Positions 25,086-37,132 of a stretch of DNA of 64,000 nt are shown in pieces; positions within the stretch are counted from its first letter, which is position 1, and every line of letters starts with the position of its first letter. The notes under the pieces were generated by a model. It saw only the letters and a program-made list of their open reading frames with translations. It ran no database searches and was not told where the DNA came from. This stretch comes from Lanius collurio. Its lineage: Eukaryota; Chordata; Aves; Passeriformes; Laniidae. The stretch spans positions 10,337,845 to 10,401,844 of the forward strand of contig JACBWW010000012.1 of NCBI GenBank assembly GCA_020086605.1, written 5' to 3'. The translations under genes and the position numbers were made by a program.

Positions 25086-26751
25086 GATCCTACTGTTTTA
25101 GTCCTGAGAAACTCTTGGGATTACATGTGCAGCTAACCTTCTAGCCTTATCAAAGCAAATGCCTTGCCAAACAGATTCTTGAAAACACTTAAATACTATG
25201 CAATGTCCAACATCACGCCTATATATCACCTCTGAAATCAGACTTAACGCTGGAGGTGAGTTGCAAGGCAGAAAACAACATAAACTAACAGGTAACAATC
25301 TAAATTCTTCACAGAAGTCAGAGTAAGATAGCACATTCTCCTCTATATGATCTTAATTCAGAAATTCCATGTTTTGGCATTTCTGACTAAATAAACTATT
25401 CTCATATTTCTCAAATCAAAAAATGTGGAGTTATTTATTTCATTGAAGATATAAACAGGCAGGCTGTGCACCTACAATCTTTCCATAGAATTACATGCCT
25501 AACAACCTCTTCTTGTGACTGACAGTTCTGATAGACTCAGCTGAAGGCTGATTTTAATGAAACCCCATTTTCCAGGGTGAGACCATTATGCTAGAATTAT
25601 TTTTGTCCTCATCTTAACTTGCAGCACAAAAAGGTCTCTCCTTTTCTCCTCCATCCTTAATATAATTTTAAATTGAAATACTGAACTCTTTTTACACAAA
25701 TTGGTCTACTGACTTTCAGTCAGCTTGGCAAAAGATATTTTCTTCAGCTTATGTAAAGCCAGCATGATAGATCATTTTGAATAAAATGGGCCTTGGACAA
25801 TTTCTAAAATAGACTGCTCTGTTCAAATGAATAGGATATGTCTGTCACAAGACCTGCCATCTAGAAGCATTCGACTTTGTATGTTGGATCCAAACAGACA
25901 TTCAAATCTCAGCAACTCTCAGTTTTCTTCTTTAAAGTGAAGATAAGTTTTAGATGATAACCAATTAGTAAACAAATTCCAAAAGCATTTCAAACCTGCC
26001 TGAAGTGTTAACCAAGAGGGCATTGCACTTCTGAGCCTTCAGGCAGCAACTTCAGAACCAACACTACAGAGTTCACACAGAGACATTAAAAAGCCCAGCA
26101 TCAGCTAGTTGAGTCTTAAGCTCTTTAGATGACATGGCTGTGACACTTCTGTAGAGATTTAGGTGGGAAACAAAGAATGAACTGTGCATCCTGAGCCAGC
26201 AAACTAGATACATACCCATGCTGAAATCCCAGGTTACAGAGACCATCAGCTGCCAGGGGTGTGAGAGCACATGCAAGAGAACACCAGCTCCCAGGTGCTC
26301 AGGCTTTCTGTTGCCTCAGCTCATTGAAAAATTATTTCATCCCAGTGAGCTAAATGGCTGTTTCAGCAAATGGCAAATAATACATTAAAATGCAGCAAAA
26401 GAAGAAGAAGGGCATGAAGCATGCTGAGGTTTAAGATAAATGAGCAGGCTGCTTACCTGCTAGAATTCATCTTAAAAGAGTTCATGAGGAAATACAGCTG
26501 TCTCATTATTAAGGGTGAATTGACTCTGATGTCAATGAAACACAAGGACTAAGACACACAACTAGGATTTAAGAAATTATTCTTTACAAAGTCCTATTTA
26601 TTTATCTGCTATTCATCAAACAGCCCTTCCTTGAAGTTAGCCATTTCCTCCAAACCCTTACAAAATGCAGTGCTGCAGGTTCAAGTCTGTCGTGCACTGT
26701 CTTTTGCAGATTAAAACTTTAAAACAAGATTGGAAAAACCTGCACTACAGC
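25086..26751. other. Non-coding stretch between CR1 and LTR
   Basis: Nothing recognised. Short open frames (for example minus strand 26073-26276) show no domain. Confidence 0.5.
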
Positions 26752-27472
26752 TGCATATAGGGCATCAACAGCAGGGATTTGGTAGCAGAGGGTTGCAGAG
26801 GTGCCCTGTGTGGCAGGCAGCCCTGAGATGGCCACAGCTGGTTCCAGATGCCTCTGAAACCAGCATAAACAGCCCATCACCCCCAAGAGCCTCAGGCAGG
26901 TTTAAGCATGCCTGTGCCAGCCACAAGAAGCAGGACAGGTAGCACTGGAAATGTGGCTGGGAACACTCTCAGGGCAGGAGGGACTGGAGCCATAGGTAAC
27001 CCAGGCTGAGGCAGCAACACCCCCAAGGGACTGCAGATGTGGGGAACCCATGACAGGGTAGCGGCACCCCCAAGGGCACTTTGGTCTGTGGATGCCTCTC
27101 TAGAGCAGGACATGAAGAAAGAGAACAGTGGGAAAAACAATAAAATGAAGAGGAGCAAAAATATACCTTTATGGCACATGACCCCACCTCCTGCACTTCT
27201 CTTCACCTCCCCAAAGGTGAACGTAATCTGAAGTGAAAATAAGGGAAGCCAAGACTAGGGAGGGGTTAGAATAGGTGTTTGGGATAAACTGAGCCTGGGG
27301 AAGGAAAGCACTTAACTCTCTTAACTGTTTATAGTCTTTCTTTTTGCTTCAATACCCAAATCCATGATCACAGGTTTTTCCAAACTGATAAAAAATTAAA
27401 TTCAACAAAGGTTCCCAATTCAAGACTATTTTGCTCATAACAAACCACAATATCAAAGTGATAGAGATTATT
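26752..27472 (+). mobile_element. Endogenous retrovirus LTR, plus orientation, decayed
   Basis: This matches, in diverged form, the same long avian LTR family found reversed at 30859-31877. The start region reads TG at 26752, with ggatttggtagcagagg about 28 bases in, matching the spacing in the other copy. The body has the family's GC-richer text (ggcaggagggactggagcc; gcagcaacacccccaaggg). Near the end, actgataaaaaattaaattc and tattttgctcataac match the family's polyadenylation and R/U5 region. The last part is shortened: gtgatagag near 27455-27463 is the final block I can align. No internal retroviral genes adjoin it, so a solo or truncated LTR is likely. Assignment rests on memory of the consensus; no subfamily name is given. 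Confidence 0.7.
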
Positions 27473-30400
27473 TCTCTAGATTTCACACCAAATATAAAAA
27501 TAATAGGCCTTAGCCCATTTGTCTCAATACTTTACAAACCATCACTGGTACAATTATGGCAGTAGTGTATTCAAAAGCCTGGGTAAGTACAAGCAGATTG
27601 CAGTAACATCCCATTAGGTTATCTCTCAACATATGTCTGAGCTAAACAGGGTTGAAAGTTCACCAAAACAGATTTCTCCAGACTGACCAGAATTAGGTCC
27701 ATATCGCTACCCTACTTAGAAAGCACTGATGTTGTAATTACTTCAGGCACCCATCTGGCACAAATCACAACATGATTTCATCTCAGATGGTCTCAGCTTT
27801 GTTTTTCTCTCAGCTAGACTGTGCCACAAATGTGTGAATCTCCTAATTTACAACAGGAAAGCATACAATAGTGATTTCTGCCTCATGACTCTGAGAAGTC
27901 CTGGCAATTGCTAATGTCAGGAGATTTACTTTAAAATTCAAATCATGTTTTAATTAACAGTGAACTGGACCTGTAATTCTTTGGTTGTTCTTCAATGACC
28001 TCACTGTAGTTCATAGGTGTTTCATATTTACTGGTAACAATTGGCACATTACTTGATAAAAGCAAAATTCTGATGGAATTTAATCCAAAAGGCTGAAGTT
28101 CTTAGTTCTCTAAATTAGGTCAAACAATCTAAAATATTGCAGTGCATTTAGCGCTTTTTTTTTCCCAGTTTTTCCACAGGGAGATTATTATCATTTTTAA
28201 ATTTATTATTTTGAAGGATTGGAGAAAATGAAAAAAAAAAAAAGGCAATCAATTCTTGAATTACAGACTCTCTAATGGAAACACTTGATCTTGAATTCAA
28301 AATTTTTACCTCATTTTTACTCAAAGGTGTTAGCTTTCTGACAACTCAGGATAGTAAACCTATACGCTATTTTTTTTCTAAAAACCACACAGTTACCACA
28401 TGCTTATTAAAAATTTAGAAGGCTAATTTTACTTAAAAAGTCACAGAAATGCATACATATCTGAGAGGCATTGCAAAAAAACCCTACAAAATTAGTAGAA
28501 GTCATTTTTTTTAAGACATTCAGCAACACCGGTTATATAGCAGATAAATATAGCAATATATTTGCTATATATATATTTGTAAAGGGCTTCTCCTTTTCTT
28601 TCAAGATAGAATTCTTAAAAATCAGCACACTACTACACACTAGTTTTCCAATGTACATCACACTGCTGAACATCATTAACTAATCAATTAATTACTGTTC
28701 CTCCCTGTTATGTAGTTGCATTGTGTTTCATGAGCAAGAAAATGGTTATGAGAACAAAAAGGAACTCTATGGGACGTAGGAATCAAAAGGTGTATTTTCC
28801 AAATTTTCACAGACAGTCATCAACAGTTTGAGGCTAGATAAGCTAGAAAGGGTCTGTTGGCCAAATCTACATTCCAGATCTTTGATTGTCCATGGCAACA
28901 CAAAAACAAGCAAACCAAAAAGCCTTCCTGTAGGAAACTCCTTCAATCGAAATATTCTATCAACATGAGAGCTTTCCTAACCTTGTGCTTGACGTAGTCA
29001 TTGCCATCTGCTATGATGCTGATACGCAGCTAACTAGTTTTGTTCTGATACATCAAATCATGTGAGACTTCCAGATTTGCTAGAACACTAACAGCTTTCA
29101 CTAGCCTGCACCATGGACTTCTGAGGCCAAAACTAGAAATGAGGTCTTGGTCTTCCCCGGGGCATTCACAGCCTGGGTAAATAGCCTGTATTAACATGGA
29201 GCACGAGAGCAGTGAATTCACTTAGGCCAGGATCTTTGCAAACACAGCTCCACTTACTCCTATGAAAGAGAACTAGTTACTTACTTGTGAGACTGAATGA
29301 GAACTGGAGGTGACAAGGCTGGGTGCTTGTAAGCAACAGCTGTTTCTGTCATACATGTCAGATGTATTCTGCTGCAATCTGTGTAGTTATAGCTGAAAAC
29401 CCCTTTAATAGGCTGGGGGGGGCAAAGCTAAAGAGATTTTATTGACGCTACAAACTATGAAAAGGGGTGTTTCTAAAAGGTAGTCCAGATGGCAGGTGAA
29501 TCTGGGTCAGAGCTGCATCATATGCTCCCAGCTGGAATCTAGGGGATAGAAGGGAGGAAAAAGTATTTCTTAGTGTAAGTAAGAAAATTAATTCTCTGCC
29601 TTTCCATAAACAAGTTATTAGGAATTGATGTCATTAGGAGGAAGCTGCATTTCAGAGAGATGGCCTTAGCATGTTTTTCAAAATAGAAATGTTCCTCAAC
29701 TGAATATAAACAGTAAAACATAAAATTGCAATAGAGCCGTAGCACAACATGCATGAAGTTCTGACTGGTCTTATGTTAGTTCAATAGGTTATAAATCATA
29801 AAGGTCAAGTCTTTCCTAGGCAGTAAAATGCTGCAGGACAAATGTGATAGTTCAGTGATCTCTAATTGTCCTCCTGTCCTCATCACAGCCCATAGTGCTT
29901 AGTTTTCTAGAAATGTTCATCATCATTACAGTCTCCTCAAGAGTTATTTCAGTGTTTCCCCAAATGCCCTTCCTGCATGACCCTGCCTTTTTCAAGGTAC
30001 TTCCGTCAACTAATGCACTCTCTTGACCTTCTCCTGGTATTTATTCTAGAGATCAAAACCACATCTTCTTTACCCTTTTTCATTCCTCAGAGATGTCTCA
30101 GATTCTCAGCAGGTATTTAAGACTTTTCTCCATAATGGCTGTGCTACTCTGAACTCTTTGAAGACACTCTAAACAAAACTATTATTTTCAGTTGAAGTCT
30201 CCATACCAACATCAGTAAATGGTCCATGCCATTTTCCTCCCTTTTGTATCACATAACTTTCCTCTGTCATCTTATGAGCACTTGCGTGATCATAAAGCAT
30301 TTTCACACAGAGTCCTGGTGCAATAATTGGCATGTTCTGGATTGAAAGAGTGGGTAATGGAGTATATATATTGTGAAACTCCACACACAATCACCACATT

Positions 30401-30858
30401 GCTCTGAGGCATGGCTTCAAAAGGCTTAAATTGCAAAGGAGTTAAAAACATGATTTGGCAATGGAAAAAGAAAAATATGGCATAAATATTGCCTAATGCT
30501 CATGCCCTTGTCACAACTACAGGATAGTGACTTGTCACCTAATGTGGTATGCCTGAAGCAGTCCAAGGGAGTCTAACTGTGGCTGCCAAACCCGAATTTT
30601 TGTCCCAACCATGCACTCCCATTCCCTCTCTGGCACTTATCTGACCATAGTATGAATCACTTCATCTTGCCAGAACAGCAGAAAAACAGGAAAACCTTAC
30701 TTCCAAGAGAGCTTATTCATCTCCATTTTCAGCTCTTCTCCAATCAGCCTTTATGAGAGATTTCTAATGCCAGAGGGGTAACAGTGCTGGCAACGGTTAC
30801 CCTGATGCCCATTTTCAACTTGTTCCCACCTGCTTCAAACTTTGCAAATTATCCCAGC
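27473..30858. other. Non-coding stretch between the two LTR copies
   Basis: The 3.4 kb between the oppositely oriented LTRs shows no gag, pol or env signature and no other repeat I recognise. The two LTRs are therefore more likely independent insertions than ends of one provirus. Short A and T runs occur near 28158 and 28229. Confidence 0.5.
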
Positions 30859-31877
30859 TGTGGTGGCTGACACTGGCTTGATGCCAGATGCCCACCAAAG
30901 CTGCTCTATCACTCCCCTCCTCAACTGGACAGGGAAGAAAAAAATACATCAAAAGGCTCATGGATGGAGATAAGGACAGGGAGAGATCACTCACCAATTA
31001 CTGTCATGGTCAAAACAGATTCAGCTCAGGGAAATTAACTAATTTGCTATCAATCAGATCAGAGCAGGAAAATGTGAAATAAAACCAAATGTTTTAATAC
31101 CTTCCATCCAGCCTTGCCTTCTTCCCAGGCTCAATTTCACTTCATGTTTTCTCTACCGCAGGAGGATGTGGAATGGGAGCTGTGCTCAATTCATCCCATA
31201 CTCTCTCTGCCACTCTTTCCTCCACAGGAGAGGACTCCTCAGTCTTCCCCTGCTCCAGCATGGGGTCCATCTCATGGGAGACATGAGTCCTTCCCACAGG
31301 CTGCAGTTCTTCCCAAACTGCTTCCATGTGAGCCCCTTCCACAGGGTCACAAATCCTGCCAGCAAACCTGATCCAGTGTGGGCTTCTCTCTCCACAGGTC
31401 CATAAGTCCTGCCAGGACCCTTCTCCAGAGCAGGCCTCCCGTGGGGTCACAGTCTATTCCAGGCACATCCATCTGCTCTTTTGTGGGTTCATCCACAGGA
31501 TGCAGGAGCACAGCTGCCTCACCACAGTCTGCACCATGGGCTGCAGGGGAATCTCAGCTCTGGCACCTGGAGCACCTCCTGCCCCTCCAACTCCACCGAC
31601 CCTGGTGTCTGCAGAGTTGTTTCATATATCCTCACTTCTCTCTCTCCAGCTGCTGTTGCCATTGTGCAGCAGGGGTGTTTTCCCTTGATAAATCTGTTAC
31701 TCCAGAGGCATTACTACCATCTCTGACTGGCTCAGCCTTGGCCAGCTGAGGGTCCACCTTGGAACCAGCTGGCATTGGCTCTATCAAACATAGGGCAAGC
31801 TTGTGGCAGCTTCTCACAGAAGCCACCCCTGTAGGTGCCCCACTGCTAACAAGATCTTGACACACAAACCAAACATA
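30859..31877 (-). mobile_element. Solo LTR of avian endogenous retrovirus with 5-bp TSD
   Basis: Read on the minus strand, this is a nearly full-length long avian LTR (about 1.02 kb). It starts near 31877 with cttctgtgagaagctgc some 50-70 bases in. It passes through an imperfect minisatellite block (about 31230-31560 on the plus strand) with repeated ctccag, ccacagg and ggtcac words. The 3' end includes tctgttttgaccatgacag, then taattggtgagtgatctctc, and terminates with ccaccaca at 30859. The polyadenylation signal region is decayed (caaatta in place of the AATAAA core). CCAGC is found immediately outside both ends (30854-30858 and 31878-31882), a perfect 5-bp target duplication. That pair, with no internal genes, indicates a solo LTR left by LTR-LTR recombination. 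Open frames inside it are by-products of the GC-rich repeat. Confidence 0.85.
31230..31560 (-). repeat. Degenerate minisatellite block inside the LTR
   Basis: Words such as ctccagcatggggtcc, ccacaggctgcag, ccacagggtcacaa and ccacaggtccataag recur at roughly 50-70-base intervals. The unit is imperfect, as expected for the tandem region in this LTR family. Confidence 0.6.
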
Positions 31878-33396
31878 CCAGCCCTCACTATTATTGCAGT
31901 CATCGCTGGAAAACTTCAGTTTTTAATGCAAGTGCAGGGAACAAAAGAACAGGAAAAAATTCTTGCTTGCTCTCTTCTGTGTTTGAAGACTACAGATGTC
32001 CACACATTCCACTATCTTAACAGGATTGCTGACCAACAGTGCCAGAGATTATGCATAACTGGCATGTCTATTGCTGACCAACAGTGCCAGAGATCATGCA
32101 TAACTGGCATGTCTAAGCTCCTTCTAGTGGCATATCTAGAACGAAGCACTGGGAAAAGAAGACATTTGGCCCAAATCTGCCTTTACGACACAGTGAACTT
32201 ACTGCATCTAAGACACATGTTTCAGGCAATGAGGTGCTTTTCTCCTATGACCCTGCTTTTAGACTTGAACTTCATCAAGCATTACAGGCACCTAAGGAGC
32301 CTGTATTCTGACAGCCCTCCTGTGGTACTGTCTTTGCCTGCTCCCTTGCCAGCTTGTTTGTTTTGAAGTAGCCCTAGTCCTTTAGTGCCTTCCTCCATTC
32401 ATGCTTCCAGATATGCCAAGAATTTTGCATTTCAGTGTTGACATTGCCAGAACACATTCTGTCACTCTCAAGAGCATCTAGGGCCCCTGGACTACTATAG
32501 GTATGAACATGGAAGTAATTCTGAAATTTTATTATTTCAGCTGCATTAATTTAACAAGAATTACAACAGGAATGGGGCAAAACTGGCCATATACTCACAC
32601 TTAAACAGTGAATGACATCAGGAGAAATAGCAGGCGCACAAACTAATTCAGGTGTAAAGGTATCTCATCTGGGTTAAGAGCAAAACTGCCTGAAGTGGGA
32701 GAGTTATTCTGGATACACGCTTTCTACTCAAAGTAGGAACTTTCCAGAAGACAGTTGTTCTACTCCCTGGCTGAGGTGTTTTGAAATAAAAAGGAAAATG
32801 TAATAAATACATATATTTATTTCATTCAGTTAAAGACAGAGGCCCAAAATAGACTATAAATAGGGCATTTCCCTGCAAGTAAACATACAGAGGGTAAAAA
32901 CGGAAATTCAATGAATGTTTATCTGTTTTATCTGCATCCTTTTTGAAATCACATGTCTCAGTTTAATATTTAAATATTGTTATTGCACAAGATCTACACA
33001 AAACCTAAAAACACTATCAAACACACAATACATTTAAGAAAAAAAAATAATGCATTTGATCCTTTAGACATATTATACTTGACTGCCATCTCTAACTGTG
33101 GGCAAGAGTCAGACAGAAGTGTATTTTTGTTTTCCATCTGTGTTAATAAGTCCCTTCCTATCAAATGCCTTCGATTAATCCAAGGTGTGAGTGCTAGGCA
33201 TAACTTGGTTCTTCAAACTTTTGAAAATTTTTTAGGCAGAATCCACATGAAAAGGTGTAATTACAAGGCACTGTGATAGCCCTGGTAGCACTGCACATCA
33301 ATGCTGCCATCATTTCCAATTAGGAAGACTCCATTACCAGCTTAGAACTTTGCCAAACTTTGATTGCAAGGACATTTTTTTTTTTTGTTCTATGTC
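31878..33396. other. Non-coding stretch with a 45-bp duplication
   Basis: Contains the 45-bp tandem duplication at 32025-32114 and otherwise nothing recognised. A plus-strand open frame (31803-32366, 187 codons) begins inside the LTR and continues here. It has no domain or conserved motif, and I do not call it a gene. Confidence 0.5.
32025..32114. repeat. 45-bp tandem duplication, 44/45 identical
   Basis: The unit beginning attgctgaccaacagtgcc occurs at 32025-32069 and again at 32070-32114, with one T/C difference (agattatg against agatcatg). The length is a multiple of three, so the overlapping open frame shows a 15-residue repeat. It lies about 150 bases from the LTR target duplication. 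Confidence 0.95.
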
Positions 33397-33887
33397 TGTC
33401 CCGGGTGGAATTTTTTGGGGACATGGCTAAAGACTTTTTGGGAAAATTAGACTAGGAAGACAAATTTTTTACCTACAAATGTGGAAAAGATTACTGGATG
33501 TGAATGGCTTAGAAGACAGAGAGTAGGATAAGAAAATATGGGAGGGTAGTGACAGTGTTAATAAGCCTGGGACAACCTGGAGAAGGAAAAGCAGAGATAA
33601 GAGGCTGAGACATACATATAAAAGAATGAATTACTTCCACGTGTTGCCTGCTTCATGGTAGTGCCATGGACTGCAAGAGGATGCAGTTCATCTAACCCAC
33701 TGCCAGTCCCTGTGCTTCTATCTGGCTCTCAGGTAATGTGAGCAGTGACGCCCTGTCAGCCAGGGATCTGCCATTTTAACCTTGACCATTGGTCTTTTAG
33801 GTAGAGCTGTTACTAATTTTACTCTGCTGTAGCCTCCTATGTCTCTGAAGTCTCTGCTGGCAAACCCCACCATGTACAGTCTTTACA
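33397..33887 (+). mobile_element. Candidate ERV LTR, plus orientation
   Basis: The segment starts TGTCCCGGG (33397) and ends TTTACA (33887), the TG...CA form of retroviral LTRs. A TATAAAAG box at 33617-33624 is well placed for a U3 promoter. The bases right after the end, tggtgcctgttctgggg (33889 on), resemble a tRNA primer-binding site next to a 5' LTR. No matching second LTR, no gag or pol remnant and no target duplication was found, so this may be coincidence or an old truncated element. Confidence 0.35.
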
Positions 33888-36800
33888 TTGGTGCCTGTTC
33901 TGGGGAATTTCCAGAACTATCACAGTGTAGCTAACATTGCTGTTTCCACAAAGGTTTGGAACCACTGGCACCCTTAGGATTTACTTTGATCTTCCTTTGG
34001 TTTCCCACAAGTGCTACCCTTCCCTTTCATCCTTTGATTTAGACACATGCACTGCCAGGTGTGCCCCACAGAGCTGCTACAACCCAACATCACAGTATTC
34101 TACTGCCTCTTCCCTGACTTTTCCTTTCCTTGCAACAAGAACATTACCAGCGACAATATCAACATCTAAGAGTCCCCCTGGTTCAATTTCCTCTGAAACA
34201 TCCCAAATGCCAGGCTAATTTCAAAGACATTCTTATTTAGTGGTATCTTCTGACAGATACAAAAAGTTCTAGGTGCAGCCCAACTATCTCGGCAAGAATC
34301 GTATTTCTGAACTTAAAAGAGAAAAAAATCAGAACAAAACAATAAAACCCCACCCCAACACATCTCCCTTTCAGCCAGGACTGATCAGTAGGTATATTTT
34401 TTATGAATACTGACAATCACTCTTTGTTCACTACTCGCTCTGTGTTAATTGGGCTATTGAAAGATGCAGGTCTTCTATGGTTTTCTGTTCTCTTACAGAT
34501 ACTACTAAAACAAGTTGCTTATTTAGTTATCATAATAGCTAATCTAATGATTTGAACTTTATGTGGGAAAGCTGCCCTCACTGTTTTCCTCCATGTTTTA
34601 AAAAATGGATAAATTCCACAGATATACAAACATGCAACAGTTTCACTGTATGAATTACATTTTTCACAAATCATCTTATTCCTGCTGGGAGACCTGTCAG
34701 TTTCCATAGGCAGAGCAGAGATACCCAAAGACTTTCAGGTCAGGATTCTCATTTGCTTCCAGGCTTTGATTAAAGAAAAACTAAAAGAGTCTCTTTCTGC
34801 TGCTTTATTCTGTGATAAGGACATTTGTCAAACACATTTTTCAGCTGATGAATTGAAATTATCATTATTGCTGACCACTGTATATTATACTCATTTTTGC
34901 TTTTTCGGTCCAGTTAAATATTTTCTCTTTTCCACATCTCATTTTTAAATATACTACACTCACATTGTGCAGGCTCAGTTGCAGAACGTTCTTTATCTGG
35001 AAATAAAACCTCATGTGTGAGGCTTTGGTGTCCTAATTCTACTGTTTCGTTACTTACACTCTTTGCTATCACCCTCCTTATCACTGCTATCATATTTATT
35101 TCATCACTTAAAGATATTCCACACTTGCTAAGGTAAATTGTTTACTCAATAAGCTATTGATAAGCAATTTTGCAAAGTACCAACAATGTTCAAGCCCTAT
35201 GCATTCAGATTTGGTCACATGCTACCTTTCCCCAGAGTACATATATCTTTCTGCACACTCAAAAACCTATTAACTTACCTCAGTAAATTCCTTGGATACC
35301 TGTTCCCACTTCTCAAATGCAAATAACTACTGTGCAGACATTGCTTATAGGTCCCTGTATGTTTAAATCATTAAATTCAGCTCTTCACTCACTGCCAGAA
35401 AACCACTTATAACTGGTTGAGTCAGGCATTGCTGCATCCCCTCTCATGGAGTTGTGCACATTCTTTTCCACAACAGGCACTCTATTCTGATACATCAATA
35501 TTTAATTTACACATGGATAAAACACATATAAAAAATAATTTATATATTATATAGAATTCAAGTTTTTTATAGGAATTTTGTTGGTTTCAGTACTAATCTC
35601 TCCAAAAAACTCAGGCAGTTTATGTTCAGCTGAAAAAATCTTTACCATCCTTCACCTAAACCAGCAAAAGCATAATTCCAAGCTTATTACAAGTCAGCTA
35701 CATGCTGGCATGAACAATGATGGTTATCACTTTCACATGAATGTTGAACTATATGCAACACATCCCCATTTGTTGAACTCCACCTCAGCTTTGCATTTTC
35801 CCATACACCTTGTAATTCCCTCCAACCAGAAGATTTTCTTCTGGCCCATGGACCATTTGACACTATTGTGCACTGGTAGGACCAGCTCAGTCCAAGTGTT
35901 CAGCTTCAGTGAGGGACAGATGTGATGTTTTACTCCTACGTCAAATAATTTGGCTGTCAAGGCATACAGAATTAATTTAAAGTACAGAGGAAAAAATATT
36001 CACTATGGAGTTGAAAAGCTTGCCAAAGGGAAATGTAGCATTAATAAGAAACTTGCTCATTTACTGCATGCAACTTTTCAATCTGTTTGTCAAAGTTCTG
36101 TAACAGCATGTCCAGAGAGAGCCGAAAAGGCAGCTGGATGAAACTGCCAGAAACAGTGACCCAATAAAAAAGGTTCTTACCATTTGCCAGCAATGAGCAG
36201 TCCTTCCCTACTCCCACAAAATCTGTGGGAATGTCCCAAATCAGATTCTCCCTTTCTATCAGCAATTTCCAGAGTTCTCTAACTCGTATGTACCCAAAAC
36301 AACAAAGACCTCTTCCAACAGCAACACCAAGGAAAACAGCAGCTTCCAAAGAAGAGAATCATCACCAGCACTTCTCTGTACATCCCGTGATTGGAGTTTG
36401 CGATTGAAGTGCATAGTTAGGAGCATGGTTTCCTCAGAATCTTCTCTTCTATCTCTAAAGTTATACTGAGAAAGTTTACTATGTTTGATCTTCCTGGAGT
36501 TATTGGCATAAAACCAAGAGAAAGCAGAGAAAGCATAAATGAAAATTACAGGGCTATTTTATAAGCAAGTGTGGAATTTGGAGCTCATTGGGCTGACAAT
36601 TTGGACTCTCATTACAACTGTGAAGAAAAAAACTGAATAATTTCACATACATGAAAATCATCACAAATTTCTTTAAGAAAAGAAAATTAACATTTATATC
36701 TCAGCCATATATATATATATAAAAAAAAATTAGAAAACTCTGGAGTGTGCCAGATGAACATTTGAATACACAGGTGGCAGGAACACCAGATCCCGAAAAG

Positions 36801-37116
36801 GAAAGGCAAAGGCTTAACCAGGAGGGGAAAAAACACATTTAAATTCTTGTCTCTGACAGTGAAGCTCAGATTTACCTGAGGTTATCAGAAGTGAATAAAG
36901 GGGGAAGAATTTTTGGAACAATAAAGACATGGAAATTAGTGTATCATGAAAAGAAGAGTGAGAGAAAGAAAGAAAGAAAATATGGCAGTGTATTTAGAGT
37001 CTTTTTTTCTCCCAAGATTAAGTACAGGCAGATAGGCTACAATGGGATAATGCCAAAATTATAAATAAGAATATAAAAAGTAAAGGAGAGACACAGCCAG
37101 TTAAAATTATTCAAGG

Positions 37117-37132
37117 AAAAAAAAAAAAAAAA
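37117..37132. repeat. Poly(A) run, 16 bases
   Basis: A homopolymer followed by gctttatt. No recognised retrocopy upstream. Confidence 0.9.

Noticed and set aside
31142..31450. 102-codon minus-strand ORF with repeated peptide words
   Set aside because: The repetition comes from the minisatellite block of the LTR; it is a translation of non-coding repeat DNA.
31803..32366. 187-codon plus-strand ORF, the longest without N
   Set aside because: It begins inside the reversed LTR, is extended by a 45-bp in-frame duplication, and shows no domain, signal peptide or codon pattern of a gene.
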